This document shows, in pieces, positions 50,358 to 59,779 of a stretch of 64,000 nt of DNA. This DNA is from an uncultured Naasia sp. (GTDB lineage Bacteria; Actinomycetota; Actinomycetes; Actinomycetales; Microbacteriaceae), in NCBI GenBank assembly GCA_913778905.1, contig CAJYYA010000012.1:98233-162232 (forward strand), read 5' to 3'. How positions within the stretch are numbered: the stretch's first letter is position 1; the number at the start of each line of letters is the position of its first letter. The notes beneath the pieces were generated by a model, which saw only the letters and a program-made list of their open reading frames with translations, was not told the DNA's origin and searched no databases. A program made the translations under genes and the position numbers.

Positions 50358-51692
50358 TCAGGTCTTGTTGGTCTCCCCCAACGACCGCGGCCGGTCTCCG
50401 CGCCGCTTCTCCCGTCCCAGCAACGTCGCCGGGCCCAAGACCCCGGCACCGAACCGAGCGCGCGCCGCATCCATGACGCCCTCGGCTTCGCGCCAGTTGT
50501 CATCGGGACCGCTCTCGTCCCAGAGCGTCAGCGGCCCGTCGTCGTCGCCGTCGGTCAACTGCTCCGCACGCACCCCGATCAGGCGGATGCGCCGTCCCGC
50601 GAGGTCGACCTCCTGCAGCAGCTCGAGGGCCTGCTCGTAGATCCGGCGCCCGGTGTCGGTCGCCTCACCCAGGGTGCGCGAGCGGGTGATGGTCGTGAAG
50701 TCGCCGAAGCGGAGCTTGAGGGCGATGGTCCGCCCCTTGAGCTCGGCACGTCGGAGTCGCACCGCGACTCGCTCGGACTGGTCGAGCAGCTCGCGTCGCA
50801 GCACCACCATGTCGTCGGTGTCGTGCCCGAACGTGTTCTCGTGGCCGACGCTCTTCTCGGTGCCGTGCGGGTTCACGGAGCGCGGATCGCGCGCCCAGGC
50901 CAGATCGTGCAGCTTGTGCCCGGCGGCGACCCCCACCCACTTCTTCAGAACATCGGGCGGGGTGGTCGCCAGATCGCGGACGGTGTGGATACCTCGCGCC
51001 TTGAGGGCCTCCGCCGTCGTCTTCCCCACTCCCCACAGTGCCCCGACCGGGAGGGGGTGCACGAAGTCGATGGTCCTGTCGTGCGGGATCACGAGCAGCC
51101 CGTCGGGCTTGGATTGAGTGGACGCCAGCTTCGCCACGAACTTGGTCGACGCGGCACCGATCGAACAGGTCAGCCCGGTCTCGTTGAAGACGCGGGAGCG
51201 GATCGAACGTGCGATCTGCAGCGGCGATCCGAGGAGTTTGCGGGCGCCGGCGATGTCGAGGAAGGCCTCGTCGATGCTGAGCGGTTCGACGAGCGGGGTG
51301 ACGTCGCGGAACATGCCCATGACGATCCGCGAGTAGTGGGTGTACTTGTGGAAGTGCGGCTGCACCACGACGGCCTTGGGGCACAGCCGCAGTGCCGCCC
51401 CGACCGGCATGGCCGAGCGCACGCCGAACTTGCGCGCCTCGTAGGTCGCCGATGTGACGACGGACCGCCCGGACTCACCGCCGACGATGACGGGCTTGCC
51501 GCGCAGCTCCGGGCGATCGAGCAACTCGACGCTGGCGAAGAACGCATCCATGTCGATGTGGAGGATGGTGGCGGTGTCGCTGTCGAGCTCGCCGGAGCTC
51601 TGCCGCTCGCTCTGCCCGCCCTTCAAACCCACACGCCCATCATCCCCCGAACCTCCGACATCGGGGCGATCGGGTGGTCGCGACAGGGGCAC
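50358..51692 (-). CDS. dinB: DNA polymerase IV (Y-family)
   Basis: ILHIDMDAFFASVELLDRPELRGKPVIVGG, EPLSIDEAFLDIAGA, GALWGVGKTTAEALKARGIHTVRDLA; true start probably near 51632. Confidence 0.93.
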   Translation of the reverse strand: MPLSRPPDRPDVGGSGDDGRVGLKGGQSERQSSGELDSDTATILHIDMDAFFASVELLDRPELRGKPVIVGGESGRSVVTSATYEARKFGVRSAMPVGAALRLCPKAVVVQPHFHKYTHYSRIVMGMFRDVTPLVEPLSIDEAFLDIAGARKLLGSPLQIARSIRSRVFNETGLTCSIGAASTKFVAKLASTQSKPDGLLVIPHDRTIDFVHPLPVGALWGVGKTTAEALKARGIHTVRDLATTPPDVLKKWVGVAAGHKLHDLAWARDPRSVNPHGTEKSVGHENTFGHDTDDMVVLRRELLDQSERVAVRLRRAELKGRTIALKLRFGDFTTITRSRTLGEATDTGRRIYEQALELLQEVDLAGRRIRLIGVRAEQLTDGDDDGPLTLWDESGPDDNWREAEGVMDAARARFGAGVLGPATLLGREKRRGDRPRSLGETNKT

Positions 51693-51781
51693 TCAAGTCG
51701 CCCAACCCCCGGTCGTTGAGGAGGGCCGCCAGGCCCGTCGCGAAACGCCCACGGCTCAACGTCGCATCTGTCACCTGGCCC

Positions 51782-51810
51782 CTTCATTTCGCTTCGCTCA
51801 ATGGGCGGGC
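51782..51810. repeat. Dispersed palindromic repeat, single copy D
   Basis: CTTCATTTCGCTTCGCTCAATGGGCGGGC. Confidence 0.8.
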
Positions 51811-51847
51811 GGGCGAAATGCTCGGCTAGTGAACGAAGCAGCCGCAC

Positions 51848-52885
51848 TCAGCCCGCAAGGCGGTCGACCGCGGCCGCGAACACCCGCGGCAGGCGGGCGG
51901 CCGCGGGCACGATGGCAGGCCGGAGCGGGGATGTCGCGGCCGCGACCAGAACGCTCGTGAGCCGCCGCACCTCACCCGTCACACGCTCCCAGTCGCGCTC
52001 GTACCGTCCCGGATTCCCCGCGGCGATGGCTGACACCGCCGCCTCGGCCTGGGCGAATCCGACGCGCAATCCCTCGCCGGTCAGAGCATCGACGTATCCC
52101 GATGAGTCCCCGACCAGCAGGACCCGTCCGGCGACCCGACGCGTGGTGCGGTGACCGAACGGGCCGGCTCCGCGAAGGGCCCCGGCCGGCTTGGCTCCGT
52201 CCAGCCGCGCCGCCAAGGCGGGCATTCCGGCGATGGCGGCATCGAAGTCCGTGCCGCGTCGCGCGAGGATCGAGACGCCCACCTCATCAGGCGAGACGGG
52301 CGTGACGTACGCCTCGGCGTCCGGGCCCCAGTACACCTCGACGAGGTCGCTCCACGGGGCGAGCGCATAGTGCTTCCGCAGCCCGAAGCGGCGGGAACCC
52401 GGCCGCGGCGCGGCGTCGAGTCCGAGGCGCTTGCTCACGGTGGAGTGCAGCCCATCGCACGCGAGCAGCCATGAGGCGGTGACCCCACCGGTGGAGACCG
52501 TGTCGCCCAGTTGCACGATCTCACCGGCCCTGCCCGCGATCCGCCGCACACCGATCTCGTCCGCTCGTCGGGACAGGGCGGCGTGCAGGGTCGTCCGGCG
52601 GACGCCACGCCCCGGCCGGGCGAGGCGGTGCTCGGCGGAGTCGGTCTTGTTCACGTACCGAAATCCGGCGATCGGCATACCGTCCGGATCCACCCCGATC
52701 GCATGGAGGGAATCGAGCGCGCGCGGCATCAGGCCTTCGCCGCAGGCCTTGTCGAGCACGCCACCGTGGGGCTCGAGCAGCGCCGTGTCGAATCCTGCGA
52801 GACGCGCGCGGATCGAGGCCACAAGTCCGACGGGGCCGCCTCCGACGACGAGCACATCCGCTCGCTCGTGATCCTCGGCGTCCAT
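51848..52885 (-). CDS. FAD-dependent oxidoreductase/hydroxylase (geranylgeranyl reductase / SrsC-like)
   Basis: VLVVGGGPVGLVASIRARLAGFDTALLEPHGG; RVLLVGDSSGYVDALTGEGLRVGFAQAEAA. Confidence 0.88.
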   Translation of the reverse strand: MDAEDHERADVLVVGGGPVGLVASIRARLAGFDTALLEPHGGVLDKACGEGLMPRALDSLHAIGVDPDGMPIAGFRYVNKTDSAEHRLARPGRGVRRTTLHAALSRRADEIGVRRIAGRAGEIVQLGDTVSTGGVTASWLLACDGLHSTVSKRLGLDAAPRPGSRRFGLRKHYALAPWSDLVEVYWGPDAEAYVTPVSPDEVGVSILARRGTDFDAAIAGMPALAARLDGAKPAGALRGAGPFGHRTTRRVAGRVLLVGDSSGYVDALTGEGLRVGFAQAEAAVSAIAAGNPGRYERDWERVTGEVRRLTSVLVAAATSPLRPAIVPAAARLPRVFAAAVDRLAG

Positions 52886-52949
52886 CGAGACCGCACGTTC
52901 CGGCGCGACACGCCTGCCGGAACGTGCGGTCTGTGCCGGAACATCCGAT

Positions 52950-53501
52950 CTAGGCATGGGTGGGCGGAGCCGGGGTCGGGGCGCCGGTGAGCTGCGCGAG
53001 GGCGCGGTTCTCGACCGGGATGCGGAAGCCGAGAAGGAGGATCGCATTGAGAGCCGTGAAGGTGATCGCGGTGATCCAGGCGGTGTGCACGAGCGGAAGG
53101 GCGATGCCCTCGACGACCACGATCCAGTAATTGGGGTGGGACATGAAACGGTAGGGCCCGCCGACCACGCGGCCGGCGCCGGGCACGACGATGACCCGGG
53201 TGTTCCATTGGGGTCCGAGGGCCGTGATGCACCAGTAACGCATGCCCTGACACGCGAGAGCGATGGCAAGCATCGGCCATCCGAGCCACGGGATGAAAGG
53301 CCTGTCCAGAGCGACGACCTCGACGAAGCAGGCCACGATGAACAGCGTGTGCAGTGCGACCATCCACGGGAAGTGCCGCTGACCGTACTCCTTCCCTCCG
53401 CGCGCGAAGGCCCACGCCGCGTTGCGCTTCGAGATGACGAGTTCGACGAGGCGCTCGACGCCCGTCCCGAGCAGGAGGGCAGCGTAGAAGATCACGCTCA
53501 C
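52950..53501 (-). CDS. Isoprenylcysteine carboxyl methyltransferase-family membrane protein
   Basis: RVIVVPGAGRVVGGPYRFMSHPNYWIVVVEGIALPL; GTG start VSVIFYAALLLG. Confidence 0.85.
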   Translation of the reverse strand: MSVIFYAALLLGTGVERLVELVISKRNAAWAFARGGKEYGQRHFPWMVALHTLFIVACFVEVVALDRPFIPWLGWPMLAIALACQGMRYWCITALGPQWNTRVIVVPGAGRVVGGPYRFMSHPNYWIVVVEGIALPLVHTAWITAITFTALNAILLLGFRIPVENRALAQLTGAPTPAPPTHA

Positions 53502-53607
53502 GGGGTCGGCTCCTGACTGCGGGAGGGGACGGATCGGAACGCGTCGACGCGGCTGCACGGACCCGATGCGGAGCGGAGCAGACCCGCTGCGGAGATGGAT
53601 TGTGCAC

Positions 53608-54798
53608 TCACGCGGCGACGGCTTCGCTGCTCGAGGCGGGGTGGCGGACGTCGCCGTCGGAGCCTCCGTCGACCGGCGACCCGGGTGCCTCGCCCTGTTC
53701 TGCCGCCGCCGATCCGAGGGCCGCCTGCGGCTCCGGCCAGCGCAGCAGGACGAGCTCGGCGCTGAGACCGGGGCCGAGCGCGAAGAGGAGTCCGTCATCC
53801 CCCGGCCGCCGCGTTCCGGCGTCCAGCGAGTCGGCCAGGACATGCAGGATCGACGAGCTCGACAGGTTGCCGACCGCTGCCATCGACCGCCAACTCGCCG
53901 CGAGAGCACTGTCGTCGACATGCAGCGCGCGGGCGAAGGCCTCGAGCACGCGGGGACCGCCCGGATGTGCGAAGAACTCGGCCACGGATTCGAGCTCGAC
54001 CCCGTTGGCGTCGAGGAACTCGGCCACATCGCGTTCGAAGTGGGTGTCCACGACGTCGGCTATGCCCCCGGTCAGGATGATCCGGAACCCGGTGGAGCCG
54101 GGGTTGAAGCCCAGGATGTGGCCGCTGTCGGGGTACAGGTGACTCCGTGCGTCGACGATGTCCGGACCGTTCACGCCGAGTTCCACGGCCCGGCGGGCAC
54201 CGACCGCGACGACCGCCGCAGCGCCGTCGCCGAACAGTCCGCTGGCGACGAGGTTGGCCATCGAATCGTCATCACGCTGCACGGTCAGCGAGCAGAGCTC
54301 CACCGAGACGAGCACGGCGACGTCGTCCGGATGGCCCAGCAGATAATCGTGCAGACGGCCCAGGCCGGCGGCTCCGCCGACGCAGCCCAGCCCGAACATC
54401 GGGACCCTCTTGACGTCACTGCGGAGGCCCAGCAGCGGGACCAGCAACGCGTCGATGGACGGAGCCGAGATCCCGGTGACGGAGGTGAAGAGGACGTGGT
54501 CGACCTGATCCGCTCCGATTCCCGCGGCAGCCAGCGCATCGCGGAGAGCATCGGCCGCCAGTGAGGTCGCAGCCTCGATGAAACGGTCGTTGCTCTCGGT
54601 GAAGGTGACCGCGTTGCGGTAGCTCTCGAGCGGCATCACGAGATGCCGGGTATCGACCTTGCTGCCGGCATGCAGACGTCGCATCACAGCCTGCTTGGCG
54701 GGATCCGGGGTGATCATCGGCGCGAGCATCTCGGTGATCTCGGCCTGCGTGTACCGGTAGGGGGGCAGTGCGGTGGCCACCGCGGCGATCCGGCTCAC
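53608..54798 (-). CDS. Type III polyketide synthase (chalcone/stilbene synthase superfamily)
   Basis: RVPMFGLGCVGGAAGLGRLHDYL (active-site Cys region), EFFAHPGGPRVLEAFARAL (His), AVGNLSSSSILHVLADS (Asn). Confidence 0.93.
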   Translation of the reverse strand: MSRIAAVATALPPYRYTQAEITEMLAPMITPDPAKQAVMRRLHAGSKVDTRHLVMPLESYRNAVTFTESNDRFIEAATSLAADALRDALAAAGIGADQVDHVLFTSVTGISAPSIDALLVPLLGLRSDVKRVPMFGLGCVGGAAGLGRLHDYLLGHPDDVAVLVSVELCSLTVQRDDDSMANLVASGLFGDGAAAVVAVGARRAVELGVNGPDIVDARSHLYPDSGHILGFNPGSTGFRIILTGGIADVVDTHFERDVAEFLDANGVELESVAEFFAHPGGPRVLEAFARALHVDDSALAASWRSMAAVGNLSSSSILHVLADSLDAGTRRPGDDGLLFALGPGLSAELVLLRWPEPQAALGSAAAEQGEAPGSPVDGGSDGDVRHPASSSEAVAA

Positions 54799-54939
54799 GT
54801 CGGGGACGCTACCACCGAGTTCCGGGGAGACGACCGCACCGGACGACACTCGTCCCAGCGGTGGCCATCGGAAGAATTCTTCGTGCCGTCAGGTCGGACG
54901 ATGAGCGCTCGGTCAGGCGGACGGGGCCATGATTGCCGG

Positions 54940-55599
54940 ATGACACGTATCGCGGTGATCGGCGCCCACGGCCAGGTCGGGCAGCACCTCCTCAATCAGA
55001 TCCACGAAGCAGGCGACGAGGGAGTCGGCGTCATCCGGAACCGCGAACACGGCGAGGATCTCGTCCGACTCGGAGCGGAGACCGCCCTGATCGACATCGA
55101 GACGGCGAGCGCCGACGAACTCGCCGAAGCCCTCCGCGGCGCCGATGCCGTCGTCTTCTCGGCGGGTGCCGGCGCCGGATCGACCAAGGAGCGCAAGCGC
55201 ACCGTCGACTTCGCGGGCTCCGTCCTCTCCGCTCAGGCCGCGAAGCTCGCGGGCGTCCGACGCTTCGTCCAGGTCTCGGCGATGGGTGTCGACGAGCCGC
55301 TCGACGACGACACCGAAGAGGTGTGGGCGGCCTACGTGGAGGCCAAGCGGGACGCCGATGAACGGCTCCGCGAGACCGACCTCGACTGGACGATCGTCCG
55401 CCCCGGCGGGCTCACGTCCGACGAGGCGACCGGCCTCGTCCAGGTGGGCGAGAAGGTCGAGCGCGGCAAGATCTCGCGCGCCGATGTCGCTGCCGTGATC
55501 CTCGCCGTCATCGCCGACACAGGCAGCATCGGTCGGACCTTCGAGGTGGTCTCCGGTTCCGAGTCCGTCGAGGCCGCGGTGGCCTCGCTCGCCCGGTAG
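54940..55599 (+). CDS. NAD(P)-binding atypical SDR protein
   Basis: MTRIAVIGAHGQVGQHLLNQI...; start at 54940. Confidence 0.9.
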   Translation: MTRIAVIGAHGQVGQHLLNQIHEAGDEGVGVIRNREHGEDLVRLGAETALIDIETASADELAEALRGADAVVFSAGAGAGSTKERKRTVDFAGSVLSAQAAKLAGVRRFVQVSAMGVDEPLDDDTEEVWAAYVEAKRDADERLRETDLDWTIVRPGGLTSDEATGLVQVGEKVERGKISRADVAAVILAVIADTGSIGRTFEVVSGSESVEAAVASLAR

Positions 55600-55607
55600 A
55601 TCGTCGC

Positions 55608-56624
55608 ATGCCGATCGTCGACAACGCCGTCTACAAGGACGGCGTGCGTCTCACCGAGCCCCCGAGCCTGGCGGAGACGTTCGAGACCGCCCGCGCCCAT
55701 GACGCGATGGCGTGGATCGGGCTCTACCGTCCCAGCGAGGATGAGCTCCGCGCGGTGGCGGAGGAGTTCGACCTCCACGGGTTGGCCGTCGAAGACGCCC
55801 TGCTCGGTCACCAGCGATCCAAGCTGGAGAAGTACGGGGACGTGATCTTCGTCGTCCTCCGGCCCGCTCGCTACCTCGACGCCGAGGAGAAGGTCGAATT
55901 CGGCGAGGTCCATCTCTTCATCGGGCCCACCTTCGTCATCACCGTCCGCCATGCCGAGTCCCCCGACCTCGCCGCCGTCCGCTCGCGCATGGAACACACT
56001 CCGGAGCTGCTGAGACTCGGCCCGCTCGCTGTGCTCTACGGGGTGCTCGACCAGGTCGTCGACGAGTACGAGCCCATCGTGGCCGGACTGATGAACGACA
56101 TCGACGAGATCGAGGACCAGCTGTTCAGCGGGCCTGGCGACTCCGCCAGGCGCATCTACGAGCTGTTGCGCGAGGTCATCGCGTTCCAGCGCGCTGTCAG
56201 CCCGCTCCTGCCGATGCTGCGCAGTCTCGACGAGGGATTTCAGAAACAGGAGATCGACGTCGAGCTGCGCCGCAACCTGCGCGACGTGCAGGATCACGCA
56301 CTCCGGGTCGCGGAGCGCGCGGACGCCTTCCGGCAACTGCTGCAGAACGCGCTCACCACGAATTCGACCCTCGTCGGCGAGCAGCAGAACGCCGAGATGC
56401 GCCGACTCAGCGAGGTGAGCCTGCAGCAGGGCGAGCAGGTCAAGCGCATCTCATCGTGGGCGGCGATCCTCTTCGCCCCGAGCATCATCACGGGCGTCTA
56501 CGGCATGAACTTCCAGAACATGCCCGAACTCGCCTGGACCGCGGGCTACCCCTTCGCGCTCGGCCTCATGGTGCTGCTCAGCGGCGGTCTCTATCTCGCC
56601 TTCAGGCGACGCGGCTGGCTCTGA
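55608..56624 (+). CDS. corA: CorA-family Mg2+/Co2+ transporter
   Basis: C-terminal two-TM region with YGMNFQNMPEL. Confidence 0.93.
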   Translation: MPIVDNAVYKDGVRLTEPPSLAETFETARAHDAMAWIGLYRPSEDELRAVAEEFDLHGLAVEDALLGHQRSKLEKYGDVIFVVLRPARYLDAEEKVEFGEVHLFIGPTFVITVRHAESPDLAAVRSRMEHTPELLRLGPLAVLYGVLDQVVDEYEPIVAGLMNDIDEIEDQLFSGPGDSARRIYELLREVIAFQRAVSPLLPMLRSLDEGFQKQEIDVELRRNLRDVQDHALRVAERADAFRQLLQNALTTNSTLVGEQQNAEMRRLSEVSLQQGEQVKRISSWAAILFAPSIITGVYGMNFQNMPELAWTAGYPFALGLMVLLSGGLYLAFRRRGWL

Positions 56625-56743
56625 TCCCCACCGCCCTGTCGCTCAACAGGAGGAACCGCAGTCCAGCAGGAGGAATCGGCCCGATCAGTACTGCTCAGCG
56701 GCTGTTCCTCCTGCCGAGCGCGGGGAAGCGGGATACTGAACGG

Positions 56744-57574
56744 ATGGGATGGCGCTTCTTCGTAGTACCCGAGTGGCAGGGGTCGACGTCCAGCCGCGCG
56801 ATGCGGTTGATCGACGGGGCGGAGGCGATCCGCGGGGACCTGCCCTCAGCCCGGACCGTCGAGGTCTCCGTTCCCGCCGGCGCGGGTGACTCCGTGGGCA
56901 CGAGCGTCAACCGCCTGTCGTCCATCGCAGCCGTTCGGGATGCGGTGGTCGAGGCATTCACCTCGCTCGCACCGGACGACATCCCGATGATCGTCGGCGG
57001 AGACTGCGGCGCGGACCTGGCCGGTGTCGCGCGGGCGGTGGCGGAGCATCCCGACGTCTGCGTCGTCTGGTTCGACGCGCATGCCGACCTCAATTCGCCC
57101 GAGAGCTCGCCCAGTCATGCCTTCGGCGGCATGGTTCTGCGTACGATGCTCGGCGACGGCGAAGACGTGCTCGTACCGGAGCCCGCGCTCGCACCGGAGC
57201 GCGCCGTCCTGGTGGGCACCCGGGATCTCGACGATGCGGAGGTCGACTACATCGAAGCCGCCGGTGTCGGCCGCGTCCCCGGCTCGGACGCCGAGGCACT
57301 GGTCGCCGCGGTCGCTGCGACCGGGGCGGGCTCGGTGTATCTGCACATCGATCTCGACGTGCTCGATCCGGATGCCATCGCCGGGGTCGGCGCGCCCGTT
57401 CCGTTCGGCCTCAGTCGTGACCAGGTGGTGGGCGCGATCGCCGCGCTCCGCGACCGCTTCCCGATCGTGGGCGCCGCGGTGACGGGGTTTATGCCGTCGA
57501 CCCCGGCGGCAGCCGACGACGACCTATCCACCATCCTCCGCATCCTCTCAGCGGTCACGGCCCCGCGGAACTGA
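56744..57574 (+). CDS. Arginase/ureohydrolase family protein
   Basis: IVGGDCGADLAG, VWFDAHADLNSPE, LHIDLDVLDPD metal-binding motifs. Confidence 0.9.
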   Translation: MGWRFFVVPEWQGSTSSRAMRLIDGAEAIRGDLPSARTVEVSVPAGAGDSVGTSVNRLSSIAAVRDAVVEAFTSLAPDDIPMIVGGDCGADLAGVARAVAEHPDVCVVWFDAHADLNSPESSPSHAFGGMVLRTMLGDGEDVLVPEPALAPERAVLVGTRDLDDAEVDYIEAAGVGRVPGSDAEALVAAVAATGAGSVYLHIDLDVLDPDAIAGVGAPVPFGLSRDQVVGAIAALRDRFPIVGAAVTGFMPSTPAAADDDLSTILRILSAVTAPRN

Positions 57575-58042
57575 CACATCGGCGGCATGGGAAGGATGTC
57601 GCGCGCGGCCGTGGCCCGTCGTAATCCGGCCGGCGTCCGTCTCGCTGATCGAAATCGGGTGGAACCCGACCGTGCAGTCGGAGAGAATCAACGTGCACAT
57701 CGCAGAACGCGCTCAATTTGATCTCGATTCACTCGCCCCGGTGCCTGCTCAGATCAGCGAAGGCCGCTGCCAATATTTCGCAGGGTGCTCGGGGGCGCGA
57801 TCACCCCTTTGCCCGCAGCCTCGTCGGCTAAGACGCCGTCTGTCGCACTCTCAATGGCGAAGGTCTCATCAAGAGGCCCCTGGGCCGTGTTGATGAATGA
57901 TCGATCGTGGGCACATCACCATGAAAACCGCTCCGCCCCTGGACCTACGTTGATGTATTCGGGTGCCACAACTGAAGGGAAACCCGCAAACTTGCCGACC
58001 CCGTAGCGAGCAGCATGCGAGTGGAGCACCTGAAACCAGGAA

Positions 58043-58074
58043 GGGCGGGTATACGTCTCAACCCACACCCGCCC
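58043..58074. terminator. Hairpin downstream of the minus-strand small membrane ORF
   Basis: GGGCGGGT (58043-58050) and ACCCGCCC (58067-58074), 8-bp stem. Confidence 0.45.
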
Positions 58075-58089
58075 GCCCCCACCTGCGGC

Positions 58090-58287
58090 TTACTTGGTGA
58101 GCGCCACGACCACACCTCCAGCTGCGGCCACGAGGAAGGAAAGAATGATCCAAGGGAAGACCACGTGTTTGTTGCCGGAGAAGATCTCACCTGTCCTCCG
58201 ATAGCCAACCATCGCGTAGACCACGGCGGCGGCGAACGAGACGAACCCGATAGCGAAGAGCACCACTCCTGAGGCCACTGTGATCAA
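58090..58287 (-). CDS. Small two-TM membrane protein
   Basis: MITVASGVVLFAIGFVSFAAAVVYAMVGYRRTGEIFSGNKHVVFPWIILSFLVAAAGGVVVALTK; followed by a hairpin. Confidence 0.6.
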   Translation of the reverse strand: MITVASGVVLFAIGFVSFAAAVVYAMVGYRRTGEIFSGNKHVVFPWIILSFLVAAAGGVVVALTK

Positions 58288-58301
58288 TCCTTCTGCCGAG
58301 A

Positions 58302-58403
58302 CTAAGCGATCAGCTTGTACGCAACGAAGGCGGCCAGCGCCGCGAACACGCCCCAGAGCAAAGGGGTGGCATCCGCGTAGTTCTTAGTGTTCTGGTCCGA
58401 CAC
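58302..58403 (-). CDS. Candidate 33-aa single-TM peptide, absent from the supplied ORF track
   Basis: GTG start: VSDQNTKNYADATPLLWGVFAALAAFVAYKLIA*; 14 bp upstream of the 65-aa ORF, same strand. Confidence 0.4.
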   Translation of the reverse strand: MSDQNTKNYADATPLLWGVFAALAAFVAYKLIA

Positions 58404-58606
58404 CAGGATTCAGCTAGTTGAGTCGAACGGTTCCGCCGACATAACCTCCGCAGTATCCGCTTCATGCGCCTGTACCAGCTCTGACCCCATCAGTCCCGAC
58501 GGAAACACTGCCCGGGGCGCACCGGGATTTCCCTAGGACAAAGCATAACCGTCGCAAATGTCATGAATGGGCCCCAGGTGATGGAAGCCGCGCTACCGAA
58601 TTGGGT

Positions 58607-58635
58607 CTGACGAAGACGAGAGACGGCTTCGTCAG
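58607..58635. terminator. Hairpin downstream of minus-strand ORF 58677..58910
   Basis: CTGACGAAG / CTTCGTCAG, perfect 9-bp stem, 11-nt loop. Confidence 0.45.
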
Positions 58636-58676
58636 CTGACGCAACCCTCCCTCGCTTAACAACAATCCGCAGGCGT

Positions 58677-58910
58677 CTAGAGCGGCGGACGCCCCTTCTT
58701 TCTCCGCTGAGTGTTGACGAGCACGATAATTACGAAGGCAGAGCAGAACACGAATCCGGCCCCTGCAAGAAACCACATAGGCAGGCCCAGGGCTCCTGAG
58801 AAGCCAGACGTTGCGGTTCCTTGCTGCACGCTCGGGAAGAGCAGGGCGATGAGGCACCCAGCTGCCATGACCCCGAATCCTCCAACGGCTGCTTTTTCTC
58901 CCGTGGTCAT
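58677..58910 (-). CDS. Small two-TM membrane protein
   Basis: MTTGEKAAVGGFGVMAAGCLIALLFPSVQQGTATSGFSGALGLPMWFLAGAGFVFCSAFVIIVLVNTQRRKKGRPPL. Confidence 0.6.
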   Translation of the reverse strand: MTTGEKAAVGGFGVMAAGCLIALLFPSVQQGTATSGFSGALGLPMWFLAGAGFVFCSAFVIIVLVNTQRRKKGRPPL

Positions 58911-59323
58911 GGACGGAGTCCCTTCTCGCCACTCGAAACCTACGACGGCATTATTGACGAACTGCTGAACGGCTAGACATCCACACTGTCGTGACCTGAG
59001 TGCTGGTGTTCCTGGGCTCGACCGTCTCGCTGCTGGGGTACGTCAGGTTCTACCGAGGCTTCGTCACACGTGATGCTCCTCCCGTCGACTGTGCCGCAAC
59101 GCTCAAATGGTCCTGGACAGTCGGAAGTCCGGTGATCACAGCTCGAGCGATCGACGTGATGATCCTTCTCCGACATCTGCCCTCAAGACACGCCAGCACC
59201 CGGCCTTGATAGCCGGCAACGCGCCCGACGGGTTCTCACGATCGCTGGCAGCGGGAGAGTGACTAGGGTCTAGGCGTGGCCGCCTGGCAGAGGTGGAGCT
59301 GCGCACGAATCGAGGAGGCTGTG

Positions 59324-59490
59324 GCATGTCGGACCCCGCCATCTAGACCAACCACCGTCTGAGTGCCGAGCCCGACAAATAGAGGCCTTCTGCCGGGGCG
59401 CCAGCATCGCGATCGCCGGACCAGGGCTCCTCGCACTGATCGGTTCGATCACCTCACTGATCGGGTGCGCCATGTCCTACATAGGGGGCC
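59324..59490 (+). pseudogene. Possible remnant of a small membrane protein gene
   Basis: GAGGAGG SD then ATG TCG GAC CCC GCC ATC TAG; a hydrophobic stretch (SIAIAGPGLLALIGSITSLIGCAMSYIGG) follows in another frame. Confidence 0.3.
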
Positions 59491-59626
59491 TCCGATGCGA
59501 TTCCTTGCGATGCCGCCAGACTCGTTCCGCCAGGTCGGGACGATCAGCGAGGGAGATCCGTCGCGACGAATGCCGCCACAACGCAGCGAGACAATCCCAC
59601 CGCGCATGGAGACCCCTCGTCGCACA

Positions 59627-59764
59627 ACCCTTGGGATACGAGACGTCTCGCTCCTGAACCTGAGCCGCGGCTTACGCAGCCTAGATTCCGCGACATTCGC
59701 AGTCTCGCATCTATGTATCGCAACCAGGCCGGTAGATTGCCGATCGCACCGTTGGTTACGAGAC
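59627..59764. promoter_or_regulatory. Candidate recombinase binding/res region upstream of the serine recombinase
   Basis: Imperfect direct repeats ACCCTTGGGATACGAGAC (59627-59644) and ACCGTTGGTTACGAGAC (59748-59764), both preceded by TCGCAC; inverted GTCTCG half-sites at 59645 and 59702. Confidence 0.4.
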
Positions 59765-59779
59765 ACATCGAGGTCACAA

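Noticed and set aside
57785-58006. Minus-strand protein-like segment (GKFAGFPSVVAPEYINVGPGAERFSW*CAHDRSFINTAQGPLDETFAIESATDGVLADEAAGKGVI)
   Set aside because: Interrupted by a stop and not assignable to a family; could be decayed coding DNA but too weak to annotate.
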